DNA of 64,000 nt from Orientallactaga sibirica (Eukaryota > Chordata > Mammalia > Rodentia > Dipodidae), in the NCBI GenBank assembly GCA_036365145.1, contig JAEOAD010001422.1:1-64000 (forward strand), given 5' to 3'. The notes under the pieces are model-generated. The model was not told where the DNA came from, searched no databases, and was given only the letters and a program-made list of their open reading frames with translations. The position numbers and the translations under genes are program-made. Positions 58,630 to 64,000 of this stretch are shown here, in pieces; position 1 is the first letter of the stretch; every line of letters begins with the position of its first letter.

Positions 58630-59755
58630 CAAAAACATGAGGCTAGTGGAGAAATTTTGCATTCCAACATCCAAATATTGTCCTTGGCCCACATCAAACC
58701 ATGACCATTTTATGATTACATGTGCATTCATGCTTGTGTAAAAGTCTCCATGGTTTCTAGCAAATATAATATTGTTTAAAACTCAAACAATCCAACATCT
58801 TAAACGAGAAGCCAGAAAGTCTATTAACTGTGAACTTTTTAGCTCAAAATACAGCTATTCATGTTTAACACAAAATGAAACACAGTAATCATTTCCATTG
58901 GAAAAAGAAGGTATAGGAAGGAAATACTGAGGCAATATAATTTGGAAAACAAACAGGACAAACCTAAAACCTTGCAGCTTTACCTAAGGAACCTGAGCAC
59001 CTAAATCACATGGTCTCCAAATACAGCCCCTCCAGCCTTGAAAGCTAGTTTCATGGGGAAATTAAACTATGCCAGCATGAGCAACCTACCTCAGTGGAAA
59101 TCCCAGAAAATTTAAGCAGCTACACTTAAATATTTTTCTTCTTCACAGCTCCATTTTTGATATCATAGTATTTCCACACAAGAAGTTAAAGACTTCCCTT
59201 TGTTGCAAAGTAACAATCTGAAGGCTTTGTGTTCTTCCTGTACTGACTTTCCTGCCTTTGTTCTACTTCCTAAAGCAATATAAGTTGAGGAACCAAAACA
59301 GAAGAGTAATATACTTTAATATCATTATTACACACCTCTTCTATTTTTAGAGTACTAGGCACTACTCATACTGTACTAATACATATTAGTATTCCCATCC
59401 TCAAACATGGAAATCTCTTTTGAGTTGCAGTTGCAGCAAATGATGCTTCTATGTCTTGAAATTCAAATTCTCAAATTATCTCTGTAAGATTGCAGATGAT
59501 TCCTTTTAACTTCAACATTTTCCAGTTCCCAGGAACTGGTAAGAACACAGAAAGTACTCATCACACAAAATACTACTATCAAAATTTCTTCTCCCCACAC
59601 TTCATTCTGATTTTAGCTTTTTCAAACATCACAATTGCCCATTAAGATTTGGTTACATCATTGCATGGCTCCTCAAGTGCAAATTCTAAATCAATCCATA
59701 CACTTCCCACAAACAAAGGTCAAATTGACATGACCTATGACTTCAGTAAAAATCT
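58630..59755. other. unassigned left-arm sequence
   Basis: AT-rich, paired with 61400-62500 in the right arm. It may include the 3' UTR of the zinc-finger relic. No other feature. Confidence 0.4.
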
Positions 59756-59759
59756 TTCT

Positions 59760-59905
59760 CATTTTTAGTACATATTATGAGGCTTTTCATGCATCTAAGA
59801 TGCGACATCTGGAAAAAGCTTTCTCACACTCATTACTTTAATAATCAAATATGAATGTGTTTCCACATTCATTATATTCACATAGTTTCTTTCTTATGTG
59901 GTGTA
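59760..59905 (-). pseudogene. C2H2 zinc-finger remains beyond the LTR
   Basis: On -, words such as tatgtgaatataatgaatgt and gagtgtgagaaagctttttc correspond to degenerate 'CxxC...K.F' finger halves. They lie just past the LTR-like element at 59905-60228, as if it had landed in the finger array. Confidence 0.6.
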
Positions 59906-60228
59906 GTAGTTTGAATAGATGGCCCCCAATATATTCAGTGTTTTATTAGTTTGTTGTTTGTAACTGCAGCCACCTTGCTGGAAGCCATGTCACTCGGCAG
60001 ATCTTAAGGTGTGGTGGTGGGTTTAGGATTTCAATCTAAAGATATGCAAAGTGTGCCTAGTGGAGGTTTCTGAGGTGTGCTGTGTGGCTTTTGGCTGTGC
60101 TTGGTCCTGTGAAAGCAGGCCAACTTCTGCTGCCATTATGGAACTTCCCCTTCATCAGTAAGCTTCAACAAGTATCCCTTCCTCCATAACTGTGACTGGT
60201 CTGCAAGTTCATCTCAGCAAACCGGAAG
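59905..60228 (-). mobile_element. LTR-like repeat in the left arm, family C
   Basis: The ends of this repeat (gtagtttgaatagatggccc on the left; tgcaagttcatctcagcaaa near the right) match the right-arm copy at 60975-61285 in reverse. The presence in both arms shows it predates the duplication. It resembles rodent repeats with a 'ctgccatyatggaacttccc' word; whether it is a MaLR-type LTR is unsure, as is its own orientation. Confidence 0.6.
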
Positions 60229-60244
60229 AGCTCTGTGCTACATG

Positions 60245-60800
60245 TGGGTTCTCTGATGCATAGTGGACTGTGATTTGAAGATGAAAGTTTTCGTATACAC
60301 TCAATGTATTCACATGCAATCTCACCTCTGTGTTTTGTAATGTTTAACAACATTTGACTAATAAGTTTTCCCATATTTTCTGATGATTGTAAATATCTGA
60401 CTTGGCAATAAAAGCTCTCCCACATTCAGTACATTCTTATGACTTTTCACCTGTGAGTTCTCTAATGCAGAGTGAGATGTATCTTGGAGATGAAGCTTTT
60501 ACCACATTGAGTCCATTAACAAGGATTCCCACCTGTGTGAGTTCTCTGATGCCTATTAAGACCTGACTTGGAGATGAAGGCTTCCCACATTCAGTACACT
60601 TATATGGCTTCTCAACTATATGAATTCTTTGATGAATCTTTAGCTTTTGACATGAACATGAAAGCCTTCCTACATTCAGTACACACTTATATGGCTTTTC
60701 ACCTGTGTGAGTTTTCTGATACTTAATATGATCTGACTTGGTGATGAAGGCTTTTCCACATTCAGTACATTCATATGGCTTTTCACCTTGCAGTCCTCCA
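60245..60800 (-). pseudogene. decayed C2H2 zinc-finger exon
   Basis: On -, repeating blocks with the linker TGEKPY and finger starts ([35 protein letters not shown]) run from 60795 to about 60400 and fade into 60250. I count about five to six fingers. Several have frameshifts, stop codons or missing zinc ligands, so no intact array remains. KRAB zinc-finger proteins use such arrays to bind DNA. The only KRAB exon in the window (5.0 kb, also on -) lies downstream in gene order and cannot belong to the same gene. Confidence 0.88.
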
Positions 60801-60802
60801 AG
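60394..60802. repeat. spacer of the inverted duplication
   Basis: About 410 bp with no counterpart in the arms. It is made almost entirely of the zinc-finger blocks, and ends in a short stretch (cttgcagtcctccaagtta) before the right arm begins. Confidence 0.8.
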
Positions 60803-60974
60803 TTACAATCATCAGAAAGTCAGGCAGAAAACTTATAAGTCAAATGTTGTTAAACATTACAAAACAGATCAGGTAGAGAATCAAGAAAAATACATTGAGT
60901 GAAGAGAGAGAACTTTCATCTTCAAACAGCAGTCAAAAAGACATCAGAAACCCACATGTAGCACAGAGCTCTTC

Positions 60975-61285
60975 GGTTTGCTGAGATGAACTTGCAGACC
61001 AGTCAGGTTATGGAGGAAGGATACTTGTTGGGACTTACCATCCGGGGAAGTTCCATAATGGCAGCAGAGTTGGCCTGCTTTCCCAGGAGCAAGCACAGCC
61101 AGCCAACAGCACACCTCAAAACCTCCACTAGGCACACTTTGCATATCTTTAGATTGAAATCCTAAAGTTGCCAACCTTAAGATCTGCCGGTGACATGGCT
61201 CAGCAAGGTGGCTGCAACGAAACAACAAACTAATAACAAAAAAAAATGTTGGGGCCATCTATTCGAAACTACACCCCCAGAGACA
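60975..61285 (+). mobile_element. LTR-like repeat in the right arm, family C
   Basis: Reversed counterpart of 59905-60228: both hold ccattatgg, gaacttgcagaccagtca (reversed in the other arm), aagcacagcca and tttagattgaaatccta words. Confidence 0.6.
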
Positions 61286-61399
61286 GAAATCAAATGTGAA
61301 ACACATTCATATTTGATTATTGAAGTGAGAGAAACACACCAGAGTTGCTGCAGGCATCTTAGATCGCCCAAAACCTCATCAGTTACTAAAAATGAAGAA

Positions 61400-62500
61400 T
61401 TTTACTGAAGTCAGTGGTCATGTCAAATTTGACCTTTGTTTGTGGGATCGCCCCAGCTTATTTAGGAATTTGCCCAAGAGGAGCCATGCAATGATGTAAC
61501 AAAATCTTAATGGGCATTGGTGATGTTTAAAAGCTAAAATCAGAATGAAGTGTGGATTGGAAGTGATTTTGATCTTCCAGGTATTTTTGTGTGATGAGTA
61601 CTTTCTGTGTTCTTACCAGTTTCTGGGAACTGGAAAATGTTGGGTTTAAAAGGAATCATCTGCAATCTTATAGAGATAAAGGAGAATTTGAATTTCAAGA
61701 CATAGAAGCATCATTTGGACAGGCTCTGATTTCCATGTTTGAGGATGGGAACTAAGGGAGTACAGTATGAGTAGTGCCTAATATCTAAAAATAGAAGCTG
61801 TCACTAATAATGATATTTATAGTATACTCTTCTGTTTTGGTTCCTCAATTAGTATTTTTATCAGTGAACAAGGCAGGAAAGAACAGTTAAATTGTACACA
61901 AAGCCTTCAGTTAATTGCTTAACAAGCAATTCATCCAACAGCTTAGCTTAAAATCTGCTTTCTTCAAAAAACAAGTGTACAGTCTTCACCTTAAGGTTAT
62001 ATCTGCAGTAAAATAATAGAAAGGATTTCCACAACAGGTAAGATTGCTGAATAGCTGCAGTTTTCTCCCCAATGAATCCAGCTTTCAAGGCTCACTGGGC
62101 TATATTTACAAGTCCATGAGTTTGGGTGACAATGTTATAAGAAGAGTAAAGCTGCAGTAGTTTTAGGTTTGTCCTGTTTGTTTTCAGATTAAATTGCCTC
62201 AGTATTTCCAAGGAACACCTTCTTTTTATGCTCAAGTAATGAAAGAAAATTATGTTTGCATTATGTTAAACATGTGAAGCTAGATTTTGAGCCTAAAGTT
62301 CAATTAATCCATAATTTAAAACAAACAGTTTAAGATGTAAAAAATTGTCATTGAGTTTTTAACAGTTTTAAATTTGCTACTGAAGCCATCAGGCTGAAAT
62401 CAAGCATGAATGCACATGTAATCAGTGAAATAAAAAGGGTTTGAAAGGCCAAGGACAATATTTGGATGTTGGAATGCTAAATTTCTTGAGGTGTGCTCAT
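61400..62500. other. unassigned right-arm sequence
   Basis: Paired with 58630-59755 of the left arm. No gene or further repeat was recognised. Confidence 0.4.
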
Positions 62501-62734
62501 GTTTTTCATTTTGGTTTACCTGAAATTCATTATAGAAATCATCTGGTTGGAACCCAAGACATGCAATAATCTATCTATCTGCCATTATGGATCTTGGAAT
62601 TAAAAGCAGAAGGGTACCAATATCCAATCCAGACTGTGCCTGTGTTTTAATAAATCTAATTGATAAACAATGTAATGAATGTCAGAATAATATCTGAAAA
62701 TAATTATTTAAAAATTAAACACACAAAATCTTTC

Positions 62735-64000
62735 TAGATCCTGTCTGTTTTGGTTTATAATGCAATTATCTGCATTGGCATTTCTTTCCCAATTTAAAGA
62801 AATTAGGCTCTTTGAGTTTGTGGAGAGAAAAACCAAAGCACTTTTCAGGTAAATGCATCAGGATCACTGTGATTACTCAACCAGTCCTAGAGACAGAGGG
62901 CCTGCAATGATGTATTAAAATTTCTGAAAGAGATACCTTATCAACCAAATTACGTTATGCAAAGCTCATCCAAATTGATGGAGAAATAAGGACATTACAT
63001 GATTAAATTTTGTAAAAGTCTTTATGGCAACTAAGCCAGCTCTACAGAGATTACTTGACAGCAATCATTCATTGAAGAAAAAGCAAAACATCACAGCAGG
63101 AAATTAAAAAGATGGCATACTCAAAATAACAGTTAAAACAAGTGAGTATTTTATCAAACCAGGAAGCACTTCAATAGGGAAAAATGGCAGCAATACTAAT
63201 GTATAATTTTAAATAATAACTCTTAATATCAATGGCCTCAATGCCCCAATCAAATAACTAGACATTAAGACTGGACAAAGCACCAGGATCCTGCCATCTC
63301 AGTAGTATCAGGGCAATCAAAAGGAAATGGTCATAACAATTTCAAGAAATTTTCTTAGGTCATATAAAGGTTGGAAAATGGTATTTCAAAATGGGTCTAG
63401 GGAACATAGATAAACAGCAATACTAATTTTTGACAAGATAGACTTCAAACCAGCATTTAGTGAGGAAAGATAAAGAAAGTCACTTTATTCTGATTAAAGG
63501 AACACTCCATCAGGAGGACATTACAATCTCTAAAACATATCCCTCTAACTCTCTGTGGCCCCAATTTCATCAAACAAACACTGTAGACTTAAGGAAAAGA
63601 AATAACTCCTAACACAATAGTAGTGGGTAAATGCTTTACTCCCAGTCACACTTGACAGGTCTATAAATGCAAAATATAACAGAGAAACATCTGCATTAAA
63701 TGATGTCATGGAACAAATGGACCTAAGATATATTGGAATATTCCACAAATGCTGCAGAATATACATTTTTTCTAAAAGTATCATACTATATTTTAAAAAT
63801 TTAACCATATAATAGGACACAAATCAAATCTTAAAAACAACAAAATAAAATTTTAAATAATGTTTTGTATGATATCTTCCCACAGTGGGATTGAACTGCA
63901 ATTCCTTTATTTGAAAAACTTAAAGGGCATGTGTGTAAACATAAAATGGGACAAAAGTACATATTGAATGATGGTAATGCATCATTGAAGAAATTCAAAG
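62735..64000 (+). mobile_element. LINE-1 sequence in the right arm with inverted 5' segment
   Basis: 62840-64000 is LINE-1 in + orientation (ORF1 end and ORF2 endonuclease, all frames broken). 62735-62830 is the opposite orientation. The inversion point matches that of the left-arm LINE-1 at about 58325, so both are copies of one 5'-inverted insertion. Confidence 0.85.

Larger units (their letters stand above)
57149..60393. repeat. left arm of a large inverted duplication
   Basis: This arm pairs with 60803-64000 in reverse. Matched anchors are: 60377-60390 with 60806-60819; 60235-60260 with 60946-60970; 59918-60220 with 60980-61260; 58450-58490 with 62660-62700; 58340-58420 with 62735-62815; and 57149-57270 with 63880-64000. 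Identity looks around 80-85% by eye, with indels. It carries, from right to left, zinc-finger remains, an LTR-like insertion, more zinc-finger remains, unique sequence, a B1 and LINE-1 sequence. Confidence 0.93.
60803..64000. repeat. right arm of the large inverted duplication (runs off the window)
   Basis: This is the reverse of 57149-60393. From left to right it holds zinc-finger remains (60803-60970, on +), the family C LTR-like repeat (60975-61285), further zinc-finger remains (about 61290-61420), unassigned sequence, a B1 remnant (about 62508-62625) and LINE-1 sequence from about 62735 to the end. The true outer end lies beyond 64000, so the arm is longer than 3.2 kb. Confidence 0.93.

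Overview
The window is mammalian nuclear DNA, and it is rodent. It is dominated by 7SL-derived B1-like SINEs, tRNA-derived ID-like SINEs whose head reads like ggggctggagagatggctta, LINE-1 sequence, rodent LTRs and retrovirus-derived fragments, with almost no host coding sequence. The wording of the B1-like and ID-like families matches what I remember of jerboa (Dipodidae, Jaculus-like) repeats. The order Rodentia is well supported; the genus is inference.

Layout. 1-3884: 3' portion of a gammaretrovirus-like provirus on +, with broken pol, a partly duplicated and rearranged env, a polypurine tract and a 564-bp 3' LTR. 4998-5124: a KRAB-A exon on -, 127 bp with both splice sites, the only host exon here that looks intact. 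7.9-9.8 kb: coding-like but broken sequence on - that I cannot name, split by an ID SINE with a 16-bp target-site duplication. 13.2-13.8 kb: LTR-like pieces. 17.1-20.5 kb: a second retroviral relic, with pol on - and env on +, containing a direct tandem duplication of about 1.04 kb. 20.6-27.8 kb: SINE-rich intergenic DNA with nested insertions. 27.9-30.7 kb: a locally repeated GC-rich block with two long polypyrimidine tracts. 33.7-34.0 kb: two decayed exons of a myosin regulatory light chain gene. 34.9-41.3 kb: three arrays of tandem ID-like tRNA-derived units. 39.6 and 42.8-44.6 kb: LINE-1 3' ends. 46.4-47.2 kb: two related minisatellites. 51.5-56.1 kb: a LINE-1 on - with a complete-looking 5' end but no 3' end. 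56.1-58.4 kb: an older LINE-1 with an inverted 5' segment. About 57.15 kb to the right edge: a large inverted duplication, with arms of at least 3.2 kb and a spacer of about 0.4 kb holding decayed C2H2 zinc fingers.

There is no operon, CRISPR array or convincing functional gene set. The window is best read as a layered record of insertion and rearrangement beside KRAB zinc-finger and myosin light-chain remnants. The inverted duplication at the right end is the most notable structure. Both arms carry the same decayed zinc-finger exon, LTR insertion, B1 copy and 5'-inverted LINE-1, so these insertions came first and the duplication later. The 27-50 kb part looks richer in G+C than the AT-rich flanks. 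All coordinates and identities were judged by eye; element boundaries may be off by 5-30 bp.
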